From assembly GCA_963738205.1 (NCBI GenBank), contig CAVTVQ010000007.1, positions 124,001 to 188,000 on the forward strand: a DNA stretch of 64,000 bases. Direction: 5' to 3'. Source of the stretch: DATFQE01 sp963738205 (GTDB lineage Bacteria > Actinomycetota > Thermoleophilia > Gaiellales > Gaiellaceae). Shown piece after piece: positions 50,422 to 58,921 of the stretch. The notes under the pieces are model-generated. The model did not search any database, was not told where the DNA came from, and worked only from the letters and a program-made list of their open reading frames with translations. Both the position numbers and the translations under genes were made by a program. Numbering within the stretch: the stretch's first letter is position 1; each line of letters begins with the position of its first letter.

Positions 50422-50684
50422 CAGTACCTCTCGGGGTGGGTGGATAGGCGCGCGCTCGCGCGGGGTCGCGCCGTCTCAGTAGGTCATACCGCCCGGACGT
50501 CCCGTGGGCTCACTGCCGCGGACGGATCCGAACCGAACCTTTACACCCTCCTTACAAGTACACGCGGACTCAACGAGTCTAGCCCGCAGCCCGGCAGAAA
50601 TGCTACCGCGGACGGCCGCTCACACTTTCGTAACGTCCGGCGCCGAGACTTTCCGCCGAACCGAGACGACGGAAGGAGAAAGGC

Positions 50685-51233
50685 ATGAAGAGGCTCGTCT
50701 TGATCTCGTTCCTGGGAGTCGCGCTCCTCGCCGCGATCGCGGCCACCGCAGCGGTGGCCCACAACGACAACGGCAAGGGCAAGGCCCGGCTTGACAGCTA
50801 CCAGGAGACCCCGCTGACTCTGTCCACCCCAGGGACCGGGTCGTTCCGCATCCGCGTGAGCTCGGATGGTCTCCATTACAAGCTCAGGTACCAGGATCTC
50901 TCGGCCCCCGTGACCCAGGCGCACATCCACTTCGGCCGTACCGGCCTCTCCGGCGGCATCGTCGCGTTCCTCTGCGGTCCACAGCCGCAGGCGGGTGACA
51001 AGCCCACCTGCCCAGCGTCGGGCACTGTCGAGGGCGTGATCGACATGGCCGACATCCTCGGCCCCGTGCCGAACCAGGGGATCGCAGCCGGTGAGCTGCG
51101 TGAGGTGATCAAGGCCCTGCGTAAGGGCGCGATCTACGCGAACGTGCATACCACCGCCTTCCCCGGCGGCGAGATCCGCGGCCAGGTCGGCAGCAACAAC
51201 AACGGCGACAACGGCGACCACAAGAAGCGCTAG
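50685..51233 (+). CDS. Secreted CHRD domain protein
   Basis: 182 residues. Signal peptide 1-25 (LISFLGVALLAAIAATAAVA), then a CHRD domain (about 33-168) with LDSYQETPLTLSTPGTGSFRIRVSSDG, AHIHFGRTGLSGGIVAFLC and AIYANVHTTAFPGGEIRGQV. The C-terminal tail is Asn/Asp-rich. CHRD domains were first seen in chordin; the bacterial role is unknown, probably extracellular. Ribosome binding site GGAAGGAGAAAG before ATG 50685. Confidence 0.88.
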   Translation: MKRLVLISFLGVALLAAIAATAAVAHNDNGKGKARLDSYQETPLTLSTPGTGSFRIRVSSDGLHYKLRYQDLSAPVTQAHIHFGRTGLSGGIVAFLCGPQPQAGDKPTCPASGTVEGVIDMADILGPVPNQGIAAGELREVIKALRKGAIYANVHTTAFPGGEIRGQVGSNNNGDNGDHKKR

Positions 51234-51255
51234 CCGTCACGTCGCATCACACCTG

Positions 51256-51287
51256 CGAGGGCCCGCGCGAGCGGGCCCTCGTCATTT
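51256..51287. terminator. Terminator hairpin between convergent genes
   Basis: CGAGGGCCCGC, loop GCGA, GCGGGCCCTCG, then TCATTT on the plus strand. It lies between the stops of the CHRD gene and the minus-strand permease, and may serve both. Confidence 0.7.
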
Positions 51288-51963
51288 AGACGAGCCGGCG
51301 CTCGAGGTAGGCGGCCAACCGCGTGAGCGGGAACGAGATGCAGAAGAAGATCACCAGCACGATCGCGTAGATCTGCAGCGCATAGATCTCGCCCTCCCCC
51401 ACCGGCGGCGGCGCGGCCAGGCGCTCGACCTGCCTCTTCCCCGACTCGAGCAGCTCGAGCGCGCCGATCAGGGCGGCGAGCGTGGAGTTCTGGATCACGT
51501 TCACGAGCAGGCTCACCATCGGCGGCAGCAGCCGCCTTCGCGCCTGCGGGAGAATGACGTAGGTGTGGCGGCCAAGCCAGCCGAAGCCGAGCGCAGCCGA
51601 CGCCTCGTGCTGCTCGCGCGGAATCGACTCGACCGCGCCCCGCGTCGCCTCGGCCACCTGCGCGCTGCCCCACAGCGACAGGCCGATCGCCGCCGCCTGG
51701 AAGGGGCTGAACCGGATCCCCTGCGACGGCAGGACGAAGAAGATCAGGAAGATCGTCACCACGATCGGCAGGCCGCGCCAGATCTCGATGTAGAGCCGGA
51801 TCAGCGCGCGCAGCGGCCAGAAGCGGATCGTCATCAGCGTGCCCAGCATCACGCCCACGATCGCGCTCGCCGTCACCGCCTCGGCCGAGATGATCAGGGT
51901 TCCCTTGAGGCCCTCCGTGAGCATGTAGTCGAGGACGGGGCCGAGCCAGTCGGGGATGCTCAT
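51286..51963 (-). CDS. Amino-acid ABC importer permease (HisM-like)
   Basis: 225 residues with about five membrane helices. It contains LKGTLIISAEAVTASAIVGVMLGTLM, IEIWRGLPIVVTIFLIFFVLP and the EAA motif (SIPREQHEASAALGFGWLGRHTYVILPQA). ATG 51963 overlaps the upstream permease stop (ATGA at 51960-51963); the longer frame upstream is antisense shadow. Last gene of the importer operon. Confidence 0.9.
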   Translation of the reverse strand: MSIPDWLGPVLDYMLTEGLKGTLIISAEAVTASAIVGVMLGTLMTIRFWPLRALIRLYIEIWRGLPIVVTIFLIFFVLPSQGIRFSPFQAAAIGLSLWGSAQVAEATRGAVESIPREQHEASAALGFGWLGRHTYVILPQARRRLLPPMVSLLVNVIQNSTLAALIGALELLESGKRQVERLAAPPPVGEGEIYALQIYAIVLVIFFCISFPLTRLAAYLERRLV

Positions 51964-52643
51964 CGCGCGTCCTCTGGCAGACGGAGGTGAGCCTCGACCA
52001 GCCTGATCAGGATCGACAGCACCCAGACGATCGCGAGGTACGTGAGCGCGAGCACCGTGTAGATCTCGAGCGGCTGAAAGAGGGTGCTCTCGAGGTTGTA
52101 CGCCGTGTTGGTCAGCTCGTCGAAGCCGATCGCGGGGCCCAGGATGGCCGTGTTCTTGAGCACCGAGACGTAGGTGTTGATCGACGAGGGCAGCGCGATG
52201 CGGCCGCCGATCGGCAAGGTCACGTTGAGAAAGGTCGCCAACCGCCCGAAGCCGAGCGCGAAACCCGCCTCTCGGTAGCGGAACGGAACCGCCTGGAAGC
52301 CGGCGCGGAAGTTCTCGGTGTTGAAGGCGCCGCCCCAGATCAGCACGGAGACCCACGCCGCCGTGAACGGCTCGAGGAGAATGCCGAGCTGGGGCAGCCC
52401 GAAGAAGATGAAGAACACCTGGGCGAGCAGCGGCGTGTTGCGGATCACCTCGACGTAGATGGCCGCGAGCTGGCTCAGCACCGGAATGCGATGTGCACGG
52501 GCCGCCCCGAGCACGAGGCCGACCACGAAGGCGCCGGCAATCGCAATCGCCGACACCTTGAGCGTGTTCTTCAGTCCCTCGATCCACAGATCGCGGTTGT
52601 CGGAAACGACGCTCCAGTCGAATTCGAGCGCGAGCGGGATCAT
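51960..52643 (-). CDS. Amino-acid ABC importer permease (HisQ-like)
   Basis: 227 residues. It contains LKNTLKVSAIAIAGAFVVGLVLGAARAH, VIRNTPLLAQVFFIFFGLP and the EAA motif (AVPFRYREAGFALGFGRLATFLNVTLP). It forms a heterodimer with the previous permease. A stem-loop lies between it and the binding-protein gene. Confidence 0.9.
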   Translation of the reverse strand: MIPLALEFDWSVVSDNRDLWIEGLKNTLKVSAIAIAGAFVVGLVLGAARAHRIPVLSQLAAIYVEVIRNTPLLAQVFFIFFGLPQLGILLEPFTAAWVSVLIWGGAFNTENFRAGFQAVPFRYREAGFALGFGRLATFLNVTLPIGGRIALPSSINTYVSVLKNTAILGPAIGFDELTNTAYNLESTLFQPLEIYTVLALTYLAIVWVLSILIRLVEAHLRLPEDAR

Positions 52644-52653
52644 CGGGAGAGGC

Positions 52654-52683
52654 GAAAGGGCGGCCGCGAGCGGCCGCCCTTTC
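52654..52683 (-). terminator. Intercistronic stem-loop after the amino-acid binding-protein gene
   Basis: GAAAGGGCGGCCGC and its complement GCGGCCGCCCTTTC are separated by 2 bases. It lies between the binding-protein stop (52692) and the permease start (52643). Such hairpins usually protect the binding-protein mRNA or attenuate the downstream genes. Confidence 0.6.
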
Positions 52684-52691
52684 CTAGCTCG

Positions 52692-53605
52692 TTACGGACA
52701 GAGAGCCGCCGGGTCGCTGACGGTCGGATAAACGATCTTCTTGCCCTTGGGCCGGGGCACGTTCGTCAGGAACTCCTTCCAGAAGCGCCGCGGGGCGTTC
52801 TTCTTGAGGATCGTGGCGAACTCGTCGTTCTTCGTCATCAGGCGAATGGCTGCGTCGACCCAGGCCTTCATGTCCGAGTCGCCCTGCCTGATCCCGATCC
52901 CCCAGGGGAGATTCAGGAACTTCTGCGTCGTCAGCTTCAGCTGGCTGTCGTTGGCCGCGATTCCCAGCAGCAATGCGTCGTCGAACATGAACGTGTCGGC
53001 ACGACGGTCCTTCAGCGCGAGCGTCGCCGAGGTGGTCGAGTCGAGCACGAGCAGGTCCGCGCTCTTGAAGCAGTTCCGCACCCAGCGGTCGTAGATCGAC
53101 CCACGGGTCGTCACGACTTTCATGTTCGAGAGGGCGGAGATGTTCGGGACCGACGTGTCGTTGCGGACCATCAACCGTCCGGTCGCGTCGTAGTACGGCA
53201 GCGAGAAGTCGATCTGCTCGTCACGCTGAGCCGTGTAGGTGAGCGTCGAGATGATGATGTCGACGCGCTCCGACATCAGGGCCGGGATCCGGCTCGGGGT
53301 CGTGACGCACTCCATCGAGACGCGGTTCAACTTGCCGAACGCGATCTGCGCGAAGCGCCGCGCGACGTCCACGTCGTAGCCGCCCTTCTTGCCGTCGGCG
53401 CCGATGTAGCCGAACGGCGGGAAGTCGCACTTGACGCCGATCTTCCAGCGCTTGCGGTTCTTCACCTCGGACGGCAGCGCCGGCAGCTTGTCGGCCGCGA
53501 GGCCGACTCGCGACTCTGTCCGCTCCACGGAGCGGCAACGCCCCACGCCGCGAACGCCGCGGCGGCCACCCCGACGATCGCGATCACCACCAGGAAACGT
53601 CTCAT
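52692..53605 (-). CDS. Amino-acid ABC importer solute-binding protein, frameshifted after signal peptide
   Basis: The mature SBP_bac_3 domain (WKIGVKCDFPPFGYIGADGKKGGYDVDVARRFAQIAFG, QIDFSLPYYDATGRLMV, RRADTFMFDDALLLG) is in the frame read from GTG 53546. The natural start is ATG 53605, with ribosome binding site GGGAGGAA and an ATGA overlap with the upstream ATPase gene. It encodes a clean signal peptide, MRRFLVVIAIVGVAAAAFAAWG, in a different frame that reaches TGA after 47 codons. One base therefore appears to be missing between about 53540 and 53480. It is either a broken gene, which would disable import, or an assembly error. Confidence 0.8.
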
Positions 53606-54459
53606 TCAGTTCCTCCCTCTTCGTCGATTGTCAGTTCTTCGACCGATTCGAGCTCTTCGAGCGAGTGCGCCAGCGTCAGCGTCCGCCGCAGGAACCGGCG
53701 CGTGCTCTGCTCTGTCGGATTGGACAGGACCTGCTCCGGCTTGCCCTGCTCGACGATGCGCCCCTCGTCCATGTAGACGAGCCAGTCGCCGACCTCGCGC
53801 GCGAACTGCATCTCGTGCGTGACCACGAGCATCGTCATGCCTTCCCGCGCGAGGTCGCGCATCACGATCAGCACTTCGCCCACGAGCTCCGGGTCGAGGG
53901 CGGACGTGACCTCGTCGAACAGCATCACATGCGGGTTCATCATCAGCGCCCGGGCGATCGCGACCCGTTGCTGCTGGCCGCCGGAGAGCTGGTGCGGATA
54001 GCTCTTCGCCTTCTCGGGCAGGCCGACGCGCTCGAGCAGCCGGGTCGCGCGCGCGTTCGCCTCCTTGCGCGGGACGCCGCCCACGCGGCGGGCGGCCAGC
54101 GTGAGGTTGTCCATCACCTTCAGGTGCGGAAACAGGTTGAACTGCTGGAACACAATCCCTATTCGCTGCCTGATCGCGCTCCGGTTCACGCCCTTGCTCG
54201 TGATCTCCTCGCCCTCGAGGAAGACCCGGCCGCTGTCGACCGGCTCCAGTAGGTTGACGCAGCGCAGCAGCGTGCTCTTCCCGCTGCCGCTGCGGCCGAT
54301 GACGGCGAGCACCCGACCGGCCGGGACATCGAGGTCGATGCCGTCCAGCACCAGGTTGTCGCCGAAGCTCTTGCGCACGCCCTCGAGCCGGACCACGGGC
54401 GTGCTCGAGTCGGGTGCCGCTACGGCGCTCACAGAGTCCTTATACGGCTTTTCCGTCAC
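53602..54459 (-). CDS. Amino-acid ABC importer ATP-binding protein (GlnQ-like)
   Basis: 285 residues. Walker A GRSGSGKST, Q-loop FQQFNLFPHL, signature LSGGQQQRVAIARAL, Walker B VMLFDEVTSALD and H-loop VVTHEM are present. The GlnQ/HisP length and FQQFNLFPH place it with the polar amino acid importers. An acidic C-terminal tail (ELESVEELTIDEEGG) is unusual. GTG 54459 is the start. First gene of the operon with the binding protein and two permeases. Confidence 0.92.
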   Translation of the reverse strand: MTEKPYKDSVSAVAAPDSSTPVVRLEGVRKSFGDNLVLDGIDLDVPAGRVLAVIGRSGSGKSTLLRCVNLLEPVDSGRVFLEGEEITSKGVNRSAIRQRIGIVFQQFNLFPHLKVMDNLTLAARRVGGVPRKEANARATRLLERVGLPEKAKSYPHQLSGGQQQRVAIARALMMNPHVMLFDEVTSALDPELVGEVLIVMRDLAREGMTMLVVTHEMQFAREVGDWLVYMDEGRIVEQGKPEQVLSNPTEQSTRRFLRRTLTLAHSLEELESVEELTIDEEGGTE

Positions 54460-54518
54460 GTCTTCAACGTTCCTCCGTCGGGTTCAGAGGCCCGAGACCC
54501 TTCTGCTAGCGTGACTTC

Positions 54519-54698
54519 GTGGCCGAGGAACACGATGTCGTCTGCCCGCATTGCAAGAAGCGCTTCAGGGGCGAGTTGATCGAGGGCGAGACCCCCGCCA
54601 ACCGCGGTTTCAAGTGCACCCATTGCCGGCTGTTCGCCCCGTTGGACCGCGTCGCGGCACCGCCGCCCGAAACGGGCGCCGAGCCTCTCGCTAGCTAG
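54519..54698 (+). CDS. Small zinc-ribbon protein
   Basis: 59 residues. Two CxxC knuckles are at 9-12 (CPHC) and 33-36 (CTHC), separated by a basic stretch (KKRFRGELIEGETPANRGFK), so a zinc ribbon is likely. The C-terminal tail is Pro/Ala-rich. GTG 54519 starts 60 bp from the ATPase gene's start, on the opposite strand. The 3' end overlaps the stop of the principal sigma-factor gene by 8 bp (CTAGCTAG). Function unknown; possible nucleic-acid or protein binding. Confidence 0.6.
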   Translation: MAEEHDVVCPHCKKRFRGELIEGETPANRGFKCTHCRLFAPLDRVAAPPPETGAEPLAS

Positions 54699-55791
54699 CG
54701 CCTCTGAGGCCTTGGGCCTCGGGGAGCGACTCGAGCCGCTTCAGCGTGTTGTTCTCGATCTGCCGGATCCGCTCGCGGGTGACGCCGAACGCGCGGCCGA
54801 CCTCCTCGAGCGTGCACGGCTGGTCGCCCATGAGGCCGAAGCGGAGCTCGATCACCTTGCGCTCCCGCTCCGGCAGCGAATCGAGCGCCTTCTTGATGTC
54901 CTCACGGCGCAGCGACAGCGACGCCGTGTCGAACGGCGACTCGGCCTGCTCGTCCTGGACGAAGTCCCCGAGCTCCGACTCCTCCTCCTCGCCGATCGGC
55001 TTCTCGAGCGACACCGGGAGCTGCGCCATGCGCAGGATCTCGCGGACCTCCTCGGTCGTCATCTCGAGCTCGGACGCGATCTCGTCCGGCCGCGGCTCGC
55101 GACCGAGGCGCTGGACGAGCTGGCGCTCGATGTGAACGACCTTGTTGAGCTTCTCGACCATGTGCACCGGGATGCGGATCGTGCGCGCCTTGTCGGCGAT
55201 CGCCCGCGTCACCGCCTGGCGAATCCACCACGTCGCGTACGTCGAGAACTTGTAGCCCTTGCGGTAGTCGAACTTCTCCACCGCCCGGATGAGGCCGAGC
55301 GAGCCCTCCTGGATCAGGTCGAGGAAGGACAGGCCTCGGCCGAGGTAGCTCTTGGCGATCGAGACGACGAGCCGCAGGTTCGCTTCGATCATCTGCGTCT
55401 TCGCGCTCATGTCCCCGCGCTCGATCCGCTTGGCGAGGTAGACCTCCTGGTCGGCGGTCAGGAGCGGCACCTTGCCGATCTCGCGGAGATAGAGCCGGAG
55501 CGAGTCGAGCGAGGGCTCGACGGTCAGGTCGAGCTTCGGCCCTTTCTGCTCCTCCTCCTCGGCGAGCGCGGGCTGCTCGTGCGGCGGGTGCTTGAACTTC
55601 TCGCCCTCCATCAGCTCGATGGAGTGGTCGATCAAGTAGGTGTAGAAATCTTCGATCTGCTCTTTGCTGAGATCCACTTCCTCGAGCCCAGCGACGATCT
55701 CGTCGTAGGTGAGGAAGCCTTTCTCCTGTCCGTCCTGAACGAGCTTGTGGAGCTCTTCAACATCTGGAAGGGAGATATCGACGGTGAGCAT
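54691..55791 (-). CDS. rpoD: Principal RNA polymerase sigma factor (RpoD/SigA)
   Basis: 366 residues. The N-terminal region 1.1 is helical (LTVDISLPDVEELHKLVQDGQEKGFLTYDEIVAGL). Region 1.2/2 has DSLRLYLREIGKVPLLTADQEVYLAKRIERGD and LIQEGSLGLIRAVEKFDYRKGYKFSTYATWWIRQAVTRAIADKARTIRIPVHM. Regions 3 and 4 follow, ending TLEEVGRAFGVTRERIRQIENNTLKRL. It directs transcription of most housekeeping genes. ATG 55791 is chosen from the standard N-terminus. Confidence 0.93.
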   Translation of the reverse strand: MLTVDISLPDVEELHKLVQDGQEKGFLTYDEIVAGLEEVDLSKEQIEDFYTYLIDHSIELMEGEKFKHPPHEQPALAEEEEQKGPKLDLTVEPSLDSLRLYLREIGKVPLLTADQEVYLAKRIERGDMSAKTQMIEANLRLVVSIAKSYLGRGLSFLDLIQEGSLGLIRAVEKFDYRKGYKFSTYATWWIRQAVTRAIADKARTIRIPVHMVEKLNKVVHIERQLVQRLGREPRPDEIASELEMTTEEVREILRMAQLPVSLEKPIGEEEESELGDFVQDEQAESPFDTASLSLRREDIKKALDSLPERERKVIELRFGLMGDQPCTLEEVGRAFGVTRERIRQIENNTLKRLESLPEAQGLRGAS

Positions 55792-55926
55792 TGACCTCGG
55801 CTTTCTGCGCTTGGCGTGGACTGGGGAAAGACCTACCTGGACGCACAAAGAGCCGGTACGTGCCGCCCCCGGCTCACCTTCGCGGAGCGGATATTAGCGC
55901 CGTTCTTCACAGATCGGAAACATTCT

Positions 55927-56808
55927 TCATCCGGCGGCAACGATGTCTCCTACTCGCTCGCCTCGTGAGTTCGCGACGCTGACAACCTCGAAGTCCGCCG
56001 GCAGGGTCTGGCCGAGCCGGCCGAGGAAGGCGGCAAGCGCCGGTCGGAGAGCGCGCGCGGCGCCGTCCTCGGCCTTGAGCGCGATGCCGAGGCCGCCGTT
56101 CCCGGCGGCGCACATCAGGCCCTCGGCGCCGCCCTTCGCGATCCAGCCCGGGAGTGCCCGCATCAGCATCGTGTCGGCCGCCTTGGGGCCGCGGATCAGC
56201 TCCGGCCTTGCGCGCATCGCGTCGGCGACCCGGTCGCCTGCGTCCAGGGACTCGAGCCGGGCGAAGGCGCAGGCCATGGCCCGCAGCGGCAAGGCGAAGG
56301 TGACGACGCCGCAGCCGTCGACGGCCGTCGTGAGCTGTTCCTCCCCGCTCGCGTCGCGGATCACCTCGAGCAGCTCCTGCTGGAGGGGGTGCTCCGCGAG
56401 CCGGTAGTCCTTGGTCGGCCAGCCGCGGGCTCGGCAGACGGCGAGCATCCCCGCGTGCTTGCCGGAGCAGTTGTGGTTGATCCGTCGCGGCGGATCGCCC
56501 TCCGGCCCGCACTCGAGGTCGTCCTCGCGCGCGTACGCGCGCGCGAGAAGCGACTGTGCTGCTGCGAGCTGGTCGGGATCGGCCAGATGCGATGCCGAGG
56601 CGATCGCGAGCTCGTGGTCGGGCAGGCCCGGATACAGGTGGGCGAGCGGGAGCGCCTGCAGCGGCTTCGCCGAGGAGCGCATGAACGTGACGAGGTCCGG
56701 ATCGCCCGCCGAGGCTACGAGCTCACCGTCACGGACGGCCGCCGCATGCACGCGGTGGACCGACTCGACGGCGTCCCCACGGCGGACGAGTACGCTGATC
56801 GGCTCCAT
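55927..56808 (-). CDS. L-asparaginase, asparaginase II family
   Basis: 293 residues of the Rhizobium-type thermolabile asparaginase family. It contains RRGDAVESVHRVHAAAVRDGELVASAGDPDLVTFMRSSAKPLQALPL, INHNCSGKHAGMLAVC and AVDGCGVVTFALPL. It hydrolyses asparagine to aspartate and ammonia. The length is a little below the family average. The start ATG 56808 is only 18 bp from the divergent Fpg start at 56827. Confidence 0.88.
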   Translation of the reverse strand: MEPISVLVRRGDAVESVHRVHAAAVRDGELVASAGDPDLVTFMRSSAKPLQALPLAHLYPGLPDHELAIASASHLADPDQLAAAQSLLARAYAREDDLECGPEGDPPRRINHNCSGKHAGMLAVCRARGWPTKDYRLAEHPLQQELLEVIRDASGEEQLTTAVDGCGVVTFALPLRAMACAFARLESLDAGDRVADAMRARPELIRGPKAADTMLMRALPGWIAKGGAEGLMCAAGNGGLGIALKAEDGAARALRPALAAFLGRLGQTLPADFEVVSVANSRGERVGDIVAAG

Positions 56809-56826
56809 GGAGGCGAGAGACGATAC

Positions 56827-57654
56827 GTGCCCGAGCTACCTGAAGTAGAGGCTCTCCGACGGTCGCTCGACGACCCTGTCTCCGCCTTCCCCGTGGTGAA
56901 GGCCGGGCCTGCGCACATCGCGACACTGAAGACGTTCGACCCGCCGCTGCGCACGCTCGAGGGGCGGCGCTTCTCGGGCGCGGAGCGGCGTGGCAAGCGG
57001 CTGCTCTTCCCGACGGAAGACGGCGAGCTCGTCCTGCTGCTGCACATGATGAGCGCCGGGCGGATCAAGTACCTGAAGGCGGGCGAGAAGGGGCCGAAGA
57101 CGCCTGCGTTCCAGCTCGAGTTCCAGGGCGGCGGCCGCCTCGTGATGACCGAGGGCGGTTCGAAGAAGCGAGCGGGAGCGTGGCTCCTCTCCCCCGAGGC
57201 CGCCGAAGCCGAGAACGCACACCTGGGGCCGGAAGCTTTGGGGCTCGGTGAGGAGCGGCTGGGCGAGATCCTCGCGAACGAGTCCCGACGGCTCCACTCG
57301 CTGCTGCGCGACCAGCGCCTGCTCACCGGCATCGGGCGCGCGTGGGCCAACGAGATCCTCAACGTGGCGAAGCTCTCGCCGTTCGCGCTGTCGACGCAGC
57401 TGTCCGACGAGGAGGTGAGACGGCTCGCGTCCGTGATCGACTCGGAGCTGGCGCGCGGGCTCGAGGCCCGCGAGCACGGCGCGGCCGACAAGAGCGTCTA
57501 CCGCATCCACAAGCACCTCGGCGAGCCGTGCCCGACCTGCGGCACGCCGATCGCGCAGGTCGACTACGACGAGCACACGGTCTTCTACTGCCCGACGTGC
57601 CAGACCGGCGGCAGGACGCTGAAGGACCGGCGCCTGTCGCGCCTCCTCCGCTGA
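56827..57654 (+). CDS. Fpg/Nei-type DNA glycosylase with altered zinc-finger arginine
   Basis: 275 residues. The catalytic N-terminus is P2-E3 (MPELPEVE) and K57 is present (RRGKRLLF). The H2TH region is RDQRLLTGIGRAWANEILNVAKLSP. The C-terminal zinc finger is CPTCGTPIAQVDYDEHTVFYCPTCQ. The zinc-finger residue that is Arg258 in E. coli Fpg is His here (DEHTVFYC). Members excise oxidised bases such as 8-oxoguanine; the change may affect specificity. GTG 56827 places Pro at position 2, as required. Confidence 0.88.
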   Translation: MPELPEVEALRRSLDDPVSAFPVVKAGPAHIATLKTFDPPLRTLEGRRFSGAERRGKRLLFPTEDGELVLLLHMMSAGRIKYLKAGEKGPKTPAFQLEFQGGGRLVMTEGGSKKRAGAWLLSPEAAEAENAHLGPEALGLGEERLGEILANESRRLHSLLRDQRLLTGIGRAWANEILNVAKLSPFALSTQLSDEEVRRLASVIDSELARGLEAREHGAADKSVYRIHKHLGEPCPTCGTPIAQVDYDEHTVFYCPTCQTGGRTLKDRRLSRLLR

Positions 57655-57950
57655 TCCGGCCGCGCACGCCCTCCGTCACGGTTCCGTAACACGCACGTCA
57701 CCCAGGCTGCCTCAGATTGTCCACAGCGCCAGGTCCGTGCGGGCCAGCGCGTTTGTCACGGAACCCGCACGGGTCGAAGCCGCGCGCTTGCGTTGAGGTC
57801 GGCGCGGGTCCGCCTGCTGTCACAGTTTCGTCACGCAGGCTGCCACCCCGCCTCACGCGGCTTTCGACCAGCGCCATGTCGGTATTCGACCCCGTCTAGC
57901 CGAACGAGCATCGCGATCTGGAACGACCTCGCGTTACGATCGGGAGCGAG
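57655..57950. other. 296-bp intergenic stretch with repeated GTCAC and CAGGCTGCC motifs
   Basis: It holds GTCACGGTTCCGTAAC (near-palindrome), GTCACGGAAC and GTCACAGTTTCGTCAC. CAGGCTGCC occurs twice, each time shortly after GTCAC. It may contain regulator sites or a decayed repeat. No ORF, tRNA or clear terminator is seen. Confidence 0.5.
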
Positions 57951-58298
57951 ATGGCCAGGCCCTCCACCTCGGAGCCCGCCCTCAGCCAGTCGTGGCTGGC
58001 CGAGCGGCTGGGCACCCAGCCCGCGATCATCGAAGCCATGCGGAGGGCAGGTCAGCTGATCGGCGTGCAGGTCGAGGGCAGCATCGCCTACCCGAGCTGG
58101 CAGTTCGGGAGCGACGGCAGGCCGCTCCCCGTCGTCGCCCGGCTGCGCGCTGCGGCCGCACGGGCCGGGTTCGACGAGCGGCGGCTGAACGAGCTGTTGA
58201 CCATGCGCTCCGGCCTCACCAGCAGCCACCGGCTCGCCGACGCGCTCGGGACGCCGGCCGACGACGAGGTCGTCGCCGCGATCGAGCAGGCCCGCTAG
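57951..58298 (+). CDS. Small putative HTH protein
   Basis: 115 residues. The N-terminal part (LSQSWLAERLGTQPAIIEAMRRAGQLIGVQVEGSIAYPSWQF) resembles an excisionase/MerR-type winged HTH. The C-terminal part is helical (RLRAAAARAGFDERRLNELLTMRSGLTSSHRLADALG). It has some likeness to antitoxin-type proteins, but no toxin partner is adjacent. It is convergent with the kinase gene, with a 4-bp overlap. Confidence 0.65.
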   Translation: MARPSTSEPALSQSWLAERLGTQPAIIEAMRRAGQLIGVQVEGSIAYPSWQFGSDGRPLPVVARLRAAAARAGFDERRLNELLTMRSGLTSSHRLADALGTPADDEVVAAIEQAR

Positions 58299-58921
58299 GC
58301 GGGCACCAGCCGCACGACGAGCTGCCCGCCGTCCAGTGCGGTCGAGCCGCCGAGCGCGGCCACCACGCGCCTCCCCACCGCCGCGCCGAGGTCACGCGGG
58401 TCCTCGGCGAGCACGATCGGGGCGGCCGCCTCGGTGACGGGCCCGATTCTCAGCTCGGTCTCGTCGACGTCGATCCGCACCGTGTCCAGCGGGCCGTGCC
58501 GGAGGGCGCACCGGGCCAGCCCGTAGACCGCCTGCTGCGCCGGCTCGGGGTCGATCGAGACCGCGCCGCCGCGTCCAGACACCTCAGCGCGTCCTTCGCC
58601 CAGGCGGCTCGCCGCAGCGTTGGCCAGCCCAAGCGTGTCCGACTCGACGGGAGCCGGGTCGTAGCGACCGCCTTCGATCCGGGCGAGCAGCCCGAGGGAG
58701 TCGAGCAGCTCCGCGAGCTCGCCGGAGGCGGAGAGCATCATCTGCACATAGCGGTCGGCGGGTGGCTCGAGCCCGTCCAGCCGCGCGAGTGTGTGCGCGA
58801 AGCCGGAGACCGTCGCAAGCGGCGTGCGCAGGTCGTGGCACGCGAGCGAGACAAGGCGGGGGAAGGCGGCGTCCTCGGCCAAGTTGGCAGAGTATTCCTG
58901 CAATGGACACCGAGCGGACAC
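58295..58921 (-). CDS. Sensorless histidine kinase-like protein
   Basis: 208 residues. The dimerisation/phosphoacceptor helix is LVSLACHDLRTPLATVSGFAHTLARL (the H of HDLRTPL). The ATP-binding part is degenerate: no clear N, G1 or G2 box is visible (GRGGAVSIDPEPAQQAVYGLARCALRHG, LGAAVGRRVVAALGG). No sensor or membrane segment is present. It may be a phosphotransfer or inactive kinase-like protein. GTG 58921 overlaps the divergent folE2 start (58903), and TTG 58882 is an alternative start. Confidence 0.7.
   Translation of the reverse strand: MSARCPLQEYSANLAEDAAFPRLVSLACHDLRTPLATVSGFAHTLARLDGLEPPADRYVQMMLSASGELAELLDSLGLLARIEGGRYDPAPVESDTLGLANAAASRLGEGRAEVSGRGGAVSIDPEPAQQAVYGLARCALRHGPLDTVRIDVDETELRIGPVTEAAAPIVLAEDPRDLGAAVGRRVVAALGGSTALDGGQLVVRLVPA

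Noticed and set aside
55850..55875. Terminator of the asparaginase gene (GAGCCGG and CCGGCTC)
   Set aside because: A 7-bp stem with a 12-base loop and no T-tract is too weak to call.
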